From contig CM024191.1 in NCBI GenBank assembly GCA_013433145.1, positions 2,558,501 through 2,622,500 on the forward strand: 64,000 bases of DNA, given 5' to 3'. A program made the position numbers and the translations under genes. This stretch comes from Ascaris suum (taxonomy: Eukaryota > Nematoda > Chromadorea > Rhabditida > Ascarididae). Positions within the stretch are counted from its first letter, which is position 1, and the number at the start of each line of letters is the position of its first letter. Below are positions 38,931-53,429 of the stretch, piece by piece. The notes below the pieces were generated by a model, which searched no databases, was not told the DNA's origin, and saw only the letters and a program-made list of their open reading frames with translations.

Positions 38931-40579
38931 ATATCACATATCGCTCTTTGCCGAACTTCTTTTAGAGCAACATGCTCCTAACAGTGTCGAGATATATTGT
39001 CTGTGCGTATATATTACACGCGGCGCTTCCATTCCTTGGATGCATCAATAGAAGGAATGCGTGTGTACTTGTGCGGTAGCAACTACTGTCATTTCTATCA
39101 GCTAAAAATGTTACTTAGAGAACTCAAACAATAGTGCCTCTCGGAGGTGTTGAAAATGTTATGAAATCTGGCAGAAGGAAAAAGTTGGACTGTGACCGGA
39201 AAAATGAATAATCTATGCCGAAATTCATGATGCGCTCAGTGTTCGCAACTACCTAGACATGAATCCAACGTCTAAATTAGTCAATCACCATATTCATCTT
39301 ACTTAGCCTCATCTCACTTCTGATTCCTCCCAAAAATAGAAGTTACCTCGAAAAGTGAGATTTTGTGTAACGAAACAATGGAACTCAAGACCATTCAAGA
39401 GACAGAGTTCCAGATGTGTGTCGATGAACCGCAACAGCATTTTACCAAGATTCAGCACGAGAATGAGACTGTTTCGAAACTGACAGTAGTGCACGCAGGC
39501 ATCCTTTCTGCAGGTGAATTAATTTAACTTACCTTGAATGCATATCCCCCTTTCCATTAGTTTCAACTCGGGAACCAAAGAAGCAGCGATAACAAAATTT
39601 GACAGTCATAATTTACACTTCTGGCGAACTCAAATCCCAACTTCCTTCCGAGCGGTTACATTTCCTACCGGTCTTTCACACCTAAATGCACCAAGAAATT
39701 CGTACATCCGATCTGATCAGAGATAGGCCAGATGCGGTGTACAGAATAAATTAGAGCCTACCTTGCAAGGCCAGTTTATTCCACACAGTAACACATATTT
39801 GAATCTTGACCGGTTGGCTTTGGACATTCCGGCAACCGACTGGCCTGCTTGGCTGAATTAACCGGACACGCATCATGCCAGTCTCATCGGGCGTTCTTCG
39901 CCCGATTTTTTAGAACCAGTGAGCTAATTATGAAACGGTTCTTCTGTCCATTCGGAATGCGTCCCACTCGCTACCAAAACAAATGGAGAATTGTGCAAGA
40001 GGAGCAGTTTTCTGCAAGTTGACCCGCATAATATGAAAATTTGATCGATATTGAGTGCATGCAAATTTAATGCCCTCTTAAATATCTATGCTTAAATTCG
40101 AAAGTAATGCATATTAAACCAATCGAATTCTGCAGCTCTGTTCTAGATGATCCTCAAGTGAAACTACCGGACAGATAGAAACATTACGTACATAAGCACA
40201 AACATGACTTTCCCATAATTTAAAATCAACAGTGAGAAATAGTTGCCAATACTCGCTCCCTAGCGAGTTCAGAATATAATATAATATTCAATATAATTTT
40301 CTTTTTAAGTCTGCTGTCGCTAAGCTGTTACAAAAAAAAATAAGTATTTAATTCTCGGAAACCAGTATCGGAATTAAAAATATCAGAAATGAATAAAATT
40401 TTCACAGTTGAATTCAATGTTTTGAAGTTTTACATATCAATTTTTTTTTAATTACTGCAGCTCTAATTCTACAAGTTAAGAGGAATATCTAATTTATGCA
40501 TATTGTGATTAGCCCATATCAACATCCTTTAAACACTGCCCGATCAGCCCTATAAAATTTAAAAACCCACTGAAAAAAG

Positions 40580-40717
40580 TCAGCCCGATTGCATTTGCAA
40601 TCGTCCCATGAATGCGTCATATTCCTGCTGACGTTCATTCTCTAAATTGCTTCGGTAAGTTTTTTGTGCATTTTGGCCATCGAGACGCAACTCAGCGTGG
40701 GAATAGAATAGTGTGCT
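40580..40717 (-). other. possible terminal exon with charged helical peptide
   Basis: The minus-strand frame contains LRLDGQNAQKTYRSN, then LENERQQEYDAFMGRLQ before TGA. Its charged, coiled-coil-like composition stands out from the hydrophobic run upstream of it in the same frame. There is no clear acceptor and no homologue is recognised. Confidence 0.22.
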
Positions 40718-43434
40718 CATGAGTGCAAAACATTTCAATGGCAACTTTCCGATACGCAAAAGAGCTTTTAAAGGAGCAAAAAAAAAAAATGGAAATGGAA
40801 ATGAAATCTCAACTACACAATGAAAATATTTTTTTCTTCGATTTGAAAACAAAAATTTCTAGCGTGAACACAAAATGTAACTTCCATTCTCTTTAAATAT
40901 CGATAAAAGTAATTAGAACGAGAGCACTTTTCTATGCTAAGCATCCCACATCCAAACTAGAGGGTGCATGCTAAACTATGTCCTAAAATCCCAATTACAA
41001 CCACCCCCCCCCCTTCCCCTCCCTTGTAGTTCATGTTGGAAATATGGATACGGTTGAACCTAAGCATAAGCTCAGTTTGACAGGGGGGAATGAAATTGGG
41101 GACTCCTACAGCTCTCTCTCTTGTTCTCCATCTGTCCGATTCCCCCTCCTCCTTCCTCATCATCGATGTCCCCGCGTCATTTTTCCAAACGAAAAGCAGC
41201 GAATCTTTGGCTGCTTTCACAGCTGAATTTCAAAACTCAGCGTATGTCAACTCTTTATCTTTTTCTGCAAATCTGCAATAGCAAGGCGTACTATGTCCAG
41301 TCGTGTCTGCGCGTGTATGTGCATGTCTGCCTGTCTGTCTGATAGTTAGTTTCTATTCGGTGACGAGTGAAGGAAAAGCCACTGAATTTGTTTTATACAT
41401 AACACACCAGACAGTGACTTTTTATACTATCATTCACGTTGACCCATTAATTTTCCAAAGAATTATAAATAGCTGACGACAAAAAGAAAATCTGCCCACA
41501 TTCTGTAGTGATTGATCAGACCACCAAAAGACAAATACTTTACAATAGATGAAAGATTTATAGGCGTAGCCAAATCATTGAAAATTTGCTCGCATAATTT
41601 ATTGCTTCTTGACAACTTATGAGATGCATATACTGGCAAACCAGAGCCGAAGGTCTACGAAATGTGAAGGTAATTTTTGATATTTACAGGATTTATTACT
41701 GTGTAAGCATTATTATCGGTTGACAACAAACAGAATTTGTTGTTAAGGTGAGCGGAATGCAAAAGCACATATTGTGCCAACTGCTTTGGCTTGCTTCTGC
41801 ACTTGCCATCAGATGAAGGGTAGTTACTTTTGCCTCATCCAAGTGATGGCACTAACACGGTTGAAAACTATAGCTGGATTCACAACGAATGTCGTCAAGA
41901 TGCTTTTGGTACAATGCATACCTTTGAATCCCCATACCTTATTTCAGTTTCTTTATTTATTTCTTCCACAGCCAAAGTTGAGATGGTGACTCCGTTTATT
42001 AGCCATCTCTGTAGAAGTTCTCCTCTCATCCGCTCTGGTCACTTTCTCTCCCTCTCATGTCACTTCTAGGTGAAAAGCATTAAGTCAAGCTGCACCATTT
42101 GAAGTCAGCTTTCGAAATTTGGAAATAATCTGCTCAGAGTTTATGTTGAACTTAATAGTCAGTCTTATTAACGGAAAGCGTTCAAATTACTTTAATAAAA
42201 CCGAACAAAAAGTTCGATAGTTTCTTAATTCGCTGAGAATATTGAAGAAATTTCTCCTTGATGTTATGCCCTCTTTAAAAACAATGAACTACCTGTCCAC
42301 CTCGACTGTAAGTTTCTTGTCGATTGCGAATTTCCTCCATAAGAATAAAAAATTCCCCTCTCTCACTATGTGCTATTATCATTTAAAGCTTCGTAGGAGC
42401 ATGAAATTTGATAATTTATTTCTGTATGTAAACGCAAGAAAGAGCCAAAAATTATGAGGCAACTATTCTTCAAAGATTATGAGTGAATATGTCGGTGAAT
42501 ATAGATTTGGCGATCAAACGAACGCTTGACATTATGAGTTCTCGAACTAGAATTAACTAAACAAAATGCGCAAGCATGAGAAAATATTACCAAAATAATA
42601 GTAAAATAAACGTCATTTTAAGCAGATTTTTTCATGAAAATATACAAAATGATTTAAAGAATTTAAAGTTGCATCGATAGGAAAAGAAAAAAATAAAATA
42701 GAAATTCCGAGAAAAAAGAAAGAAGGAAATGTGAAAGTGAAAACTGCGAAAATAAAACTATTCACTGCGTGTCATCAAGGTGAGAATCAAATGCACTACT
42801 TCGACAATCTTCATGATTTCCCAAAAAAAAAGGAAATCAAAAGACAAGGCTATCGTTGCGGAAACGTGCGAAATGCATAATTTGCTCGTAGAAAGAAAAG
42901 AATGCAATTTGAGTGTTAGAGAACATCTTTTGATTGCTTCTGTTTTTCATACTATAGCTCCCACTATCATCGCCATACAATATCACGTTAAATTTCACAA
43001 TGGCTCAAAGTCGTGACCGAATAATGCCAACATTTTGATTATTCACTTGTTTCTTTCTTTCTTCTTCTTCTTCTTCTTTTTCAAAGGAAATATGAAAGTT
43101 AGTGAACGAACCATCGACGATGATTCAATCTGTAGTAAGTAGATGTGCATTATTGTTTACAATATATTATCACCTTGCATGGTATAATGAGGATTATTTG
43201 CCGCAAATCTCTTTATTTTTCAAACTAGGCGAAAAAAAAATCGCTATTTAACGCTCAACAATAAAATATTTTATGCAATTAACTAGCGAATTATCAAATT
43301 CCAATATTTATTTCATAGAACTTCAGGTCGTTCTTTTTCTGATGCTATCGAATGAACGCACCTTGCTATTAGCTGATCAATTTTTTGTTTCATCGGCTTT
43401 ATTCATTTTCATCTACAATAGCAAGCGAACGCTC

Positions 43435-43511
43435 CAATAAATAAATAAGTAAACAAATAAATAAATAGATAGATAAATAAATAAACAAACAAATAAATAA
43501 ATAAATAAATG
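43435..43511. repeat. imperfect (AAAT)n/(AAAC)n tetranucleotide repeat
   Basis: About 19 units of AATA with scattered AAAC and GATA variants. A (CTT)n tract lies at 43051-43082. Confidence 0.95.
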
Positions 43512-45514
43512 AAACTATGTGCGCTTTTGTCACATCGTTTTTATCTTTTCCAATCGGGAAACGATATTTATTTGGCGCCTTTTTACGCATACGTCATCAG
43601 TGTAAGAGCATCGCAGAATATGGATCTTGTTTCAACAGGGCGAACAACGGATGAGGTTATACACTGTTTGAAGTGAATGACCCTTATTGGTTGATGTGCT
43701 CAAGAGCTGGTTCTTTCAGTGGTCAGAAGCACTAAATGAGTTGCAGCAAGGCTCGCTGAAGAAGACATTTTTTGACTTGAGCACCGCTTCGAATGCCAGA
43801 AATGCTAGAAACGTCATTCGAGAATGCTAGAATCCTAAACGAACTCGATCGGAAACACTGTAAACTCCACTCCGATGAAAATGTTTTAACGCTTTTTCTT
43901 GCTTCCTGAACACATCGTTTTCCAATGATCATCAAAATTTATTTCAATTAGACACATCCGCCATAACAGCGTAACACATGCGAAAGCCGAACAAGAAATT
44001 TAGTGTGCAAAGAGTTCATCGATTGTCTCGTATCCCAGTTTGCATAGAATAAAAAGAACGAGAGAAAATTTGCACAACGCATTTGAAAAAAAAAATTAGC
44101 TGGATAAGGTGAAATCGAGTGTTATATCAAACAACTAGTAATTTTAGTGACACTTTTAGGTTTTTATAAGTCATGATAGTGAGACAAAATCGTAAGAGAA
44201 TTGACTAAAAAAAAACTATCAAAAATTACAGCTTCCTGCATCACTGGACGTGAATTTTCCGATCATGAAGCTTGGCTTCCATCCGAAGCAACGATGAAGC
44301 ATCATTTGGAGAATTCTATGAGCATAGAAGTGTCGAACCCCAATTCAGTCAGCAAACATTGTACCGAACAAATAAGCTTAGAAACATAAGAGTACATTCT
44401 CCTCCGAAACGATCTTTGAAATGTTTTTAAAAAACCAGTAAAAAACAGAGGCAAGTTTGTCGACGAATGAAGTTAGGACATGAATGATATACTCGCTTTA
44501 AAACTATAAATGTAAGTGAGTTAGAGAGGTCTACTTGCCGTTTACTTCGACTGCCGAGAATAGCCATTTTTAAATTGCAATTGGTGAGAGAGGTCGTAAA
44601 AGCGGAACGAAGCTCCTATTCGGCGACATACAAGTGTCCATCCAGAAAGCGTTATAAAATGATAGTAGGACGGATGATTTGAGGTGAGATATCTTCATCT
44701 GTGATGCAGCCATTTCAGAAGATTCCTTGAGAGCGACTACTTTTCGAACGTTGCAGCTTGACTCCGTCATGGAGCTAATATCCAGGGCACTATTAGGCGT
44801 AGCAAAATATCGAACGGCGCAACTGTCGAAGCAGTACATGTTTCAATGGGAATACGAATAAAATTATGTAGAAAGCAGCTTGCGATTACGTTTCTTTGCA
44901 CTGTAGTGTGACGTTCAATTCTTTCATGCAGCGTTCCCCCTCAATGACCTCGTGATAAATATGCGACGAGCGATTTCAAGAAAAAAAAACGATTCCTCAC
45001 TTCTCCAGCTAACAAACTGATCTAATCCGCTCTGATTGCACCTTCGAGAGTCGTCGATCAGCCTCGTGCTTGTCCAGTTGGGTGTAGCGGAAGTTATGTG
45101 AAGCAACAGCCAAATATGATTAATAGGAACTGGCGAACAGCCATAAAAAGACCTTCCCCATTCACCTGCTCACGCTCATAAAAATACGCATCGCGCTCAC
45201 TTTATGAGACATACCACAAAATACAGCTTAATATGACAATGAATGAAATAGAAGAAGTGCCATAGATAAAGAGTAAAAAAGAAAAATATTACATGCAGTG
45301 TAGCTAACTTAAAGCCCTAAATTTGTAAAAACCGATATGAAACACTAAAGATACCTTTGTGGTTATTAAAGCAAGCTTGCTCATCCAGTTTCGCTCAAAC
45401 GCCTCACAACGACAATCAGCAGAAAGCTTTCTTGACCTGTCTTTTTTCCGAATCTCATGCCTTTTGAATATTATTATCGAATTTCATAACATACTGCTGT
45501 TCCCCCCTACCTAA

Positions 45515-45697
45515 CTCGAATTTCGATGGTATTTAATCAAGAGTGCTAAAGCAGGGATAAAGGGATCGATAGATGGCGCAGCAATGATGCCAAACAGTCC
45601 TGGACCACTGACCATTTCCTGGACCCCGGACGAATTTAATCAGCAGGTCATCAAAGACAAAACTTCAATGCTTACCGTTTTTTCCGGTCATCAGTAG
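45515..45697 (+). other. 60-codon protein-like open frame, unidentified
   Basis: The frame is open from a TAA to a TAG and reads LEFRWYLIKSAKAGI, then PNSPGPLTISWTPDEFNQQ. GC is markedly higher than on either side. An internal donor-like CAG|GTCATC exists at about 45646. It may be an exon of an unrecognised plus-strand gene or a transposon remnant. Confidence 0.25.
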
Positions 45698-46057
45698 AAT
45701 CGGATATTAAATTTTGAACTTTTATGCAGAAGATATGAGAGCAGTTTTGAGAGTATTTTTCGGGATTTTCTTATCAAAAATTATTTCTCTTTGCTGAGAA
45801 TAATTTACAAAAAATTAAAAATATCGAAAATAGCTTTCATTTTGTCAACAATGGAACGTTCAATAAGGATAAATTAAAGCAAAATGACATGACATCTCAG
45901 AAATAAATATAGAGTGCCCCATTGAGGAGTGATAGTATGAATCATGACAGAAGCTCCTCATTCTTGTGTTGACTATTTATGAGATCCTTTGCCGATAGAA
46001 AAAATTCTTTCCGATTTAAAAAATTCCGTTTCGAAATAAAAGCAAGAAATCAGCGTC

Positions 46058-46574
46058 TTATTTACACTTGAGGCATTTCTCGAAAGGTTTCGAGGTCGGA
46101 GAGCTCTTCTGAATTCGGCGAAATTTTTGCAATGAGGACTGCTTCCGTTGCCAGGTCAATGACCACTCCCATCCTTCAAAGCTTTCAGGTTCTCTCATGC
46201 ATAATGCCATCGAATCGGCAAAGAATCTATTGCAGCTCAGCTTTTTTTTAAAGACAAACCGCTGCTTTGCAAGAGGCCCATAAACACGACTGCATATTTG
46301 ACTTTTCCACATTACTCCCTTGGATGCGGCAATAAGTTCATCCATGTGCAACATTTGCCAATATCTTCAAGTTGTGCTTCAGCTGCTTGACCTGATCGGA
46401 ACACTTGTAGTCACAAATACAGTTGCTGGCTTCAGTTGAGGTAAAAAGTGCACATGCATGAGTCAACGGTGAAGTACGACAATAAAAATCACAATCTGAG
46501 AGTGACATGGAAAAAAACTTGAAAAGGCTCCAAGCGGAATACACGATACAGCCAAACGCTATTGAATCGACCAA
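46058..46574 (-). pseudogene. two overlapping minus-strand frames, cysteine-rich, possible broken gene
   Basis: The upstream frame (46574-46338) ends with a cysteine-rich stretch, CDFYCRTSPLTHAC then CICDYKC, after an acceptor-like CTCTCAG. The downstream frame (46354-46058) overlaps it and runs 98 codons to a stop. A single frameshift near 46340 would join them. Alternatively one or both frames are chance. No family is recognised. Confidence 0.22.
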
Positions 46575-49194
46575 ACAGGATAAATGACGCAGTGAAGGAG
46601 AACGACAGACGTCTGTTGATCCATACTTTCCCCAAAATGATCTTTGAAAATTTCCTCACTTTGACCTCGAATTTTTACTCGCTCACCAAAGAACTGAAAT
46701 ACTAGTTAGACTCACGATCTCGAAGATGACCACTGGTAGGCAGAGAAGTGTTTACTGATGTGGATTAGTACCGATGCCTCATCTCGAATCTGCGACGATT
46801 ATCACTTGTTAGCATAAATCCTACCTCATATTGACGCATTGCCCATCCAACTTCAGTTTCGGACGACTTATGCAGTAAAATAAAAACCAAATAGTAATGC
46901 TGTCGGGATCAAAAAAATGTGGACCTGCGACGTTCACATCGCTTAGGGGACTAATTCTGACAAAGCGCATTTAGTGCAACCTCATTGGCAAAAACCCTCC
47001 AAAATATGCATTTTCAAGCAATCATTGCAACCCAAAGTTCTCACACCCTAAATTTCAATTTGATGCACATAATAAAATCGCTCAGCACAACGCTCCAACG
47101 TTTCATCCACGAGTTCCGGGTAAGTTTTCCGAGTTTCATGAAACTTGAAAACTTGAGCGACCTTTTAAAAATTTACGGCCTATCTAAATACAGTGATCCA
47201 ATAAATCGAAGCCGTTCGTCAGGAAAACAGATCATCAAATCCCCACCACCCTCCTCCTCCCCCATCTCCCCACCTTCCGCGTTATCACCAATGCGCGAGC
47301 AGTTTCTTTTTTTTTTTTTTTTTAATGTTATTCCAACTGCATGCCGAATAAGAAATCGCAATGGCCATAAAAATATGTAGATCTTATATGAAACCTATAA
47401 AGCACTCGTACATACTGCACACATAAACGCATGATCAAAGCACTCTCATTTTCGGCATGCAAATGTTCCTTCCTACTTACGATCTTTATCACATTTACAT
47501 AAAACTGCGACAGCAATTCCACTCAGTGATCTCTCGAAACAAAACAGCAACCCCTTCCGACTATATTCGTCCATGAAAGTTTACAAACAACCATCACTTT
47601 ACGACGATAAATTTCACTCACTTACTTGTGCTTTATTATTACAACTCTATCCGATTACAGACATCGCTCAGTTAAAGTTCAACAGTTAAAATCAAGTACG
47701 AATGCACCTACTTAGTTCATTTTATAAGAAATTATCCAGGTTTTTTTTTCCTGAAAGGATAATCCAAACTGTTCTTATCAACTTCAAAAAATAAGGAATA
47801 AGAAGAAAATCTCTAGCGATTAGTTGTTCTTTCTCTACTATAATTACTTCTACGAGAAACGTGAAAACAAAAAGACTAGACACAATAACTTATACAGTTT
47901 GAACGATCGCAGATATTACAGGAAACTTTTTCTTGATTTCTTATAGAAGGAGAATTTCCAACGGAATCCTTTCGCTGATTTCTTCCTATATCTCCATCTC
48001 AATGTTCGATAGTCGGATATTTGGATGAAACTTGCAACGATCAGTATCCAAATTTTGTGTGACTTAATTTTTCAATTTAACCGCATGAAGTACCTACAAC
48101 TGCTTTAAGCATCCGAAAAGATGCACTCTCCAAATTTGCGTCGACCTACCTCATCCATAAAATGCATTCATTAACATAAGTACTTTCCAAACTTATCACA
48201 CAACGATTGTGTTTCATCAATGAAAATCACTAAACCTGATTAGCAATTGCCATCAAGGATCACCAATACCGCTGAGGTGATTCTTTAGAGATTCTTTTTA
48301 CCCTGGTTGTTCACTTCCGGCATACTAATATTTCCTAAAGAAGTCGCAATGAAGTTTTCTCCAACCTAGCAAGAGGACGTTTTAGCATCAAGACAATTAG
48401 ATGCTAGAAACATCTTGACACCGGCATGCCTCGACGTCGCCGCTTTGCTTCATGAGTTATGTTGGTGTCGACAACCTTCCACTTTAGCATATAACACTGG
48501 CGTCGAACGACTTTGCCAAACTTATTTCTGAGTTATAAGTTGAAGTTTTCCTCAAAAACAGAAATACCTATTCGGGAACGACTCTCAATTTAAAATATTT
48601 TTATTTAATCGATACCCGCTTAAATACCTTTCTACATCTGCAGGACGGAAATAATCTTTTACACAATGAACATGCAAATTGCAATAAACAAAAGCTCGAA
48701 AATACACAGATGTCTTCAAAAAAACCTTAACACAAAATATAAAAATTGACGTACGAAAGGTACGCCAAAATTGGCAACAGCAACACTCTCGTACAGTTTT
48801 GAATACTGCAATTTTGAGATATCTATCCGTCGCCCCGTAAACGTGGCTTGGTTATTTCTTGATATGCGCCTCAAAAAATGCAGTACCGAACTGGCAAGCA
48901 GCACGTGAGTGACAGTTGATTAGAAATTTCAAGAAATTGAGTCGAAGAAATTCCCGACGATACGGATGCGCGTAATCTTTGATAGTGGAATGACGTCTTT
49001 TACTCGATGGATTACCACTTGACAGAGTACAAAACGCCAGACCTATGACATCATCGAAGTACTGGTGGGCTTAGAGAGCTGTCTAGAAACTTGCTCTAAG
49101 AGAGGAATTAAAATGCCCATGTTCTCGAAAAAACAGCAACTTTAAGTCCGACCTTTCATTCCCACGGTAAACACAAGCTGATGGCAATCGTTGC

Positions 49195-52100
49195 TCATTC
49201 AGTATCACTGAAACTCGCTATAGAGTCGGATTCCCCATCATCCGAAGAGGTGCTCGATTTCGCTAGCTGGCGTTCTACTTCGTCGACCGCCACGCAACCT
49301 TCCACGATGGCTTCCGGGTTGCTAAATGCATGCTTGAGTTCATGTGATACGCTGCCAGAGCACTTCTTAGAGACATCTACTGTGAAGGCCGCCTTCTCCT
49401 TTATAAAAATTCATTTAAACTGGAATTACCATACAGACCAGCCGACGAATCGTCGCCGGTACGCTTCTCGAAACAGCCTACACAGTTATCCTTTCTGAGC
49501 TATCAAACAGAGTTCAGTGCTGACTTCATCTTTGGTCGGTTATGTAAGGGACTCGTCAACGATATATGAGTGGACATCGTCACCTAAACAGGTTTATGAG
49601 ACGAACTTTAAAATAATCTTTTTGCTTTTCTTTTACCACAACACCACAGTCTTGCTACTCATTGCTGAGATCACTGTTAAAAGCGAATACAGCAAGTGAT
49701 AATGCAGCTCTAATTTTCGTTGCCTACCAGAAACGCATATGACGCAATAAAATATGCTATATTCAATAATACGTAACGTGAGAGTGTGCTTGTCATATGT
49801 TACAACTGGAAAGAATATTTAATTATTACACGCATAAAAAAGAGAGCATACTCGAGTATTGAGGGATCGATTCCTTCCGACGCCATCTTTTGCTTCACCG
49901 CAAGCGCGACGACACCCTGAAAGCAGTCAGCCACTTCTAGTGCGTTGCTCTCTGTGGTAACTTATGTACAGGCGATGAAGCCTTAAAATGTGCCACCTTA
50001 CGTAGCCTTAAGGCCTTAAAACAATGATGATTTGGAAATAACCAAGTCACCGAACAGCCTCCGCACCTCGTGTTTTGGCTATGCACTCACAGTGGAATCT
50101 GTGCGCGAAGCAAAAAGAACAGCATCTCAATAGGATACAAACAGAGCGGAATCAAGTTTCAAACGAGAAATCGAAAGACCCATCTCAATTATCAAGGAAA
50201 AATGGAAAGTGTATAGCTCATCCTATCTATACTACAATTCTGCAAAACTTTATTTCTCAAATACTTCATAAAGAGGACTGGAAGAAAAAAATGTCTGATA
50301 CAGTCCCATCGACCATAAATGAAATTCCCGCACGTGCACGACGATCGTGAAATCGAATTCCGCTGAACTAATAATGAAGCAAACGAACCACTTTCAGCAT
50401 TCTGAAATACTTCGCATAGCGTACATCCTCGGAAACTTTTATGCCCGATGACGATGTTTGCTGTTCAGTGTTGGAGGACTGATGGGTATTGGTATCCTCT
50501 TCGATACACTTCTGCGTCGGTACTTCAACACTGTTCGGTATATTCTGAACAAAAAATTCATAAATAGCATTAATTTATTCAGTTTTCACCGCATGTGATA
50601 TGTGCGTTCTTGTAAAGAAACCACTGTTTGACTGAAAGGGCGAACGACGAATTCAAGTTCATATTCGCCACAGGTAAGCTCACAACGTTACCAAAGTAAC
50701 CGTCTGGCCCGTTTTCCCAAATGACGAAACTGGGTAAATCTGTCAACACCTTTGGGGATAACCAGATTCCGATACTCGATCGTGCTCAACAAATATCCAG
50801 CACATAGCGCTCTTCGGTAATTTCCATAGTTGTGAATAGTTGCAAGAATCCTCCACGAGTTTGCTTACTCAGCCTGGAATAATTTTGCACTAATCATGCC
50901 CGAAAGACTTCCAAAAGACAATTTCTGCAAACTCCCATCTCAATCCCTCCGTGCAACTTCGACATACAACCGCAAATATATGAGTTTTTCGAAAATCCCC
51001 ATTTCCCAATGCGTTTTCCAGATTCCGGACCTAAACTAAAGCGGTTACGGGCGAGTTATGAGCACGCTGTACAAAAAAAAAATTGGACAAGAAAACGAAT
51101 TTCCCGAAGTTATTTCGTGCCACTCACGTACGTAATACAACAGAGATAAATCTTAGTTTATTTATGACAGGAGGCTATTAGTAGTGCCTAATAAATTCTC
51201 CGTACAGGAACTCACTCCGTAGTGTTGCTATTTTTCGACAGAAGATCTGTTCAGTTAGGTGACATCGGCTATTTATTTCGAGAAACGCAAAAGTGGCTTG
51301 ACATACCCCCGCCGCGTTTTTCTCGGAAGTCGCTTCCGTAGAAACGCCCTCTGCAGGTTGAGTCGCATTCGTTGCAATATTATCCGAAACCACAGTTTTC
51401 TTAGGTAGTCTTCTTATGTCAGCAACACTGTCAACCTGTAAAAGAACCCATTTCCCGTTTACCAACTAATCAAACGACGAATTCACATTCGCCAGATAGA
51501 CTGTTCCCTAGTGAAAGTTTGATTCCTTTTTTTTATTTGAATGAAATCAAAAAAAAACCCACCGAAGAGCACAAAAAAGACTTTCATCACAGCAAATAAA
51601 GGTAGTTTTGTATGGCGCATTTTTTAATATAACAGTAATTGCTTTCCCTATTTTTTTAATGCAACAACGTCACCATGGAAAGCGGTCATTCGTGCCTTGC
51701 AACCTTACTGCCACCCTCAGGTGTTTCATTGACAAAAAAGACTTGCAAAGTTATGTTCAGCGGCACAAACTACATGCAAAACAACCCTCGTGACAACCTG
51801 CGAAAGCACCAATCTATAATTTGCTTGTGAATTCTACACGAATCGCATATTCCCGAGTTCCACTACTTTGACTACCGGCTATCGTAATCTACCCCATCAT
51901 ATACTCCGGAAATTTTACGGTCCGTCGTTTTCGGGCAAAAATTGCGGTCTGCGTTCTTCGAATCTACAACCCTATACTACTGCAAAAAACTGGACAATTG
52001 TCGGGAATTATCTTTTACTGAACAAAACTGAAATCTGAGTGGTGATACAGCTAAGCATAGTTTTATTTAGGAAGCTACGAATTATGATCTGTAATAATTT

Positions 52101-53429
52101 GTTCATTTCGCTCGAAAAAACCATAGCGCCGAGATTTTTTATTTCCAGATGACCTAAACTTGAGATGCCACCTAGAAGTAGGATAATATTTCTTCAAGGT
52201 TTCTGAAAATCTCCACTTCTCCAGTACTTGCTTATTCTCCATCTGCGACTCGCCTACCCGAAAACCCTGACATCTGAGGCTGAATCACCTTAATTCTAGC
52301 AATGCGTGCTCAAACCGGCTGAAATCAGTTCACGACAGCACTTAAAAACATAACCTCCACTTTTTGCATCCTCCGTCAATCATTAAAAAGAAGCAGGTAA
52401 ACACAACGGAACGATAATGAAGAAGACTAGGGTGACCTCAGCCTCTAGAAGAATCAATTTTGTTTCGACTCTCTCGAGGCGCTCCTCCATCGCGATTATC
52501 CTTCCTTGTACGTGATTCGCGAAATCGTTCAAAAATCGAATAGCCTTCATTATAAAGAAATTCGTGCACGCAATTACGCGTCTTGAATCCAGTGGTCTTA
52601 CCTTCAAATACTATTCCCTTCTTAAGAGAACAATATCAAACAGATAAATACAGAAACCTCAACGGAATGAGCAGTAATAAACAACTGAGGAAAGCATTGA
52701 CGAGACCAGATATATGAATTTTAGTGGACGACAAGTGTGCAGGCACTCAAAATGAAAAGCAAAATGCTCCATAAAACAACTATCTCAGCAAAACACCTAA
52801 CTGCCACTCTCTCACCACACAATGAAGCCGTCAAGACCTTTCTGCAGCTGATTAAAGTCAATCGGTGAGTACATAAGTGATCTGTAGATTTCTAAATCAT
52901 TAGCAAATAGTTTACGAATGCTGAATAGCCCATCAAAGATATCGTTCCTAGACATCACGAACTCAACAGTCCTCAAAACAGGTCTGAAGCCCACCGTTCA
53001 TAGCGATGAAACAATTCTCAAAGATTAATTCACTTGAAATACAGTAGACCGTAACGGTAAAAACTCAAGCTTAGTATGGACTACTTTCCACAACACTCTA
53101 TTCGGATTTCACATATATTTGTTCTTCCTAGATCGATCTAATCAATGTGTGCAGTTCCCACCTGCTCCTCTCATCGAACCACACCTTAGCATTTCGGTGC
53201 TCCTCAAGTATTCCCGTGGAACCCAAACATTCCATGCACTCTCGCTCAGACCTGTCTCAGCGTTATCAAACTGGGCTGGCCACATAGAATATAACACTAG
53301 GAATCATTAAAGTTCCTTAAATAATTTCTGAGAACCGTAAAAATAAGCGTCCTAAAACTCGGAAAGCATTTCACCTACCTGTCGAAGATTTATATCGGCA
53401 TCGATGAAACTCAGGTCGGGCTCAGTCAT
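49195..53429 (-). CDS. ddl-1: WASH complex subunit 3 (WASHC3/CCDC53), orthologue of C. elegans DDL-1
   Basis: Six exons are joined in phase: 53429-53379, 52601-52437, 51435-51307, 50544-50389, 49916-49852 and 49321-49195, giving 230 residues and stop TGA. The N-terminus MTEPDLSFIDADINLRQ and the following VRPLDSRRVIA match the conserved start of CCDC53. IRFLNDFANHVQGRI and RLERVETKLILLEAE form the short coiled coil. RYAKYFRMLKV joined to GVVALAVKQKMASEG and IDPSIL is the family's diagnostic C-terminal motif (human RYARYLKMVQVGVP...GLDPDLL). The acidic tail DDGESDSIASFSDTE matches the human ending. Human WASHC3 has 194 residues; the worm protein is longer in the low-complexity linker (exons 3 and 4). 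The WASH complex activates Arp2/3 on endosomes, and in C. elegans DDL-1 is also reported in an HSF-1 inhibitory complex with DDL-2 and HSB-1. The exon 4 donor is GTTCGTTT and exon 2's is the weak GTCACC. The gene follows sam-4 on the same strand. Confidence 0.93.

Larger units (their letters stand above)
43512..49194. other. downstream flank of ddl-1, mostly unassigned
   Basis: No gene is assigned. A protein-like plus-strand frame (45515-45697) and overlapping cysteine-rich minus-strand frames (46058-46574) are described separately. A 90-codon ATG-started minus-strand frame at 44570-44839 has no domain. Confidence 0.45.

Noticed and set aside
49322..49375. Longer version of ddl-1 exon 6 starting at a CACAG acceptor
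   Set aside because: The phase is wrong for exon 5. The acceptor TGCATTTAG directly before 49321 keeps the frame and aligns NPEAIV with the human RPDAPV.
52812..52994. Minus-strand frame between ddl-1 exons 1 and 2 that looked like an upstream exon (SPIDFNQLQKG)
   Set aside because: Its best donor would leave a phase that creates a stop in the next exon. The real first exon at 53379-53429 joins in phase 0 and matches the family start.
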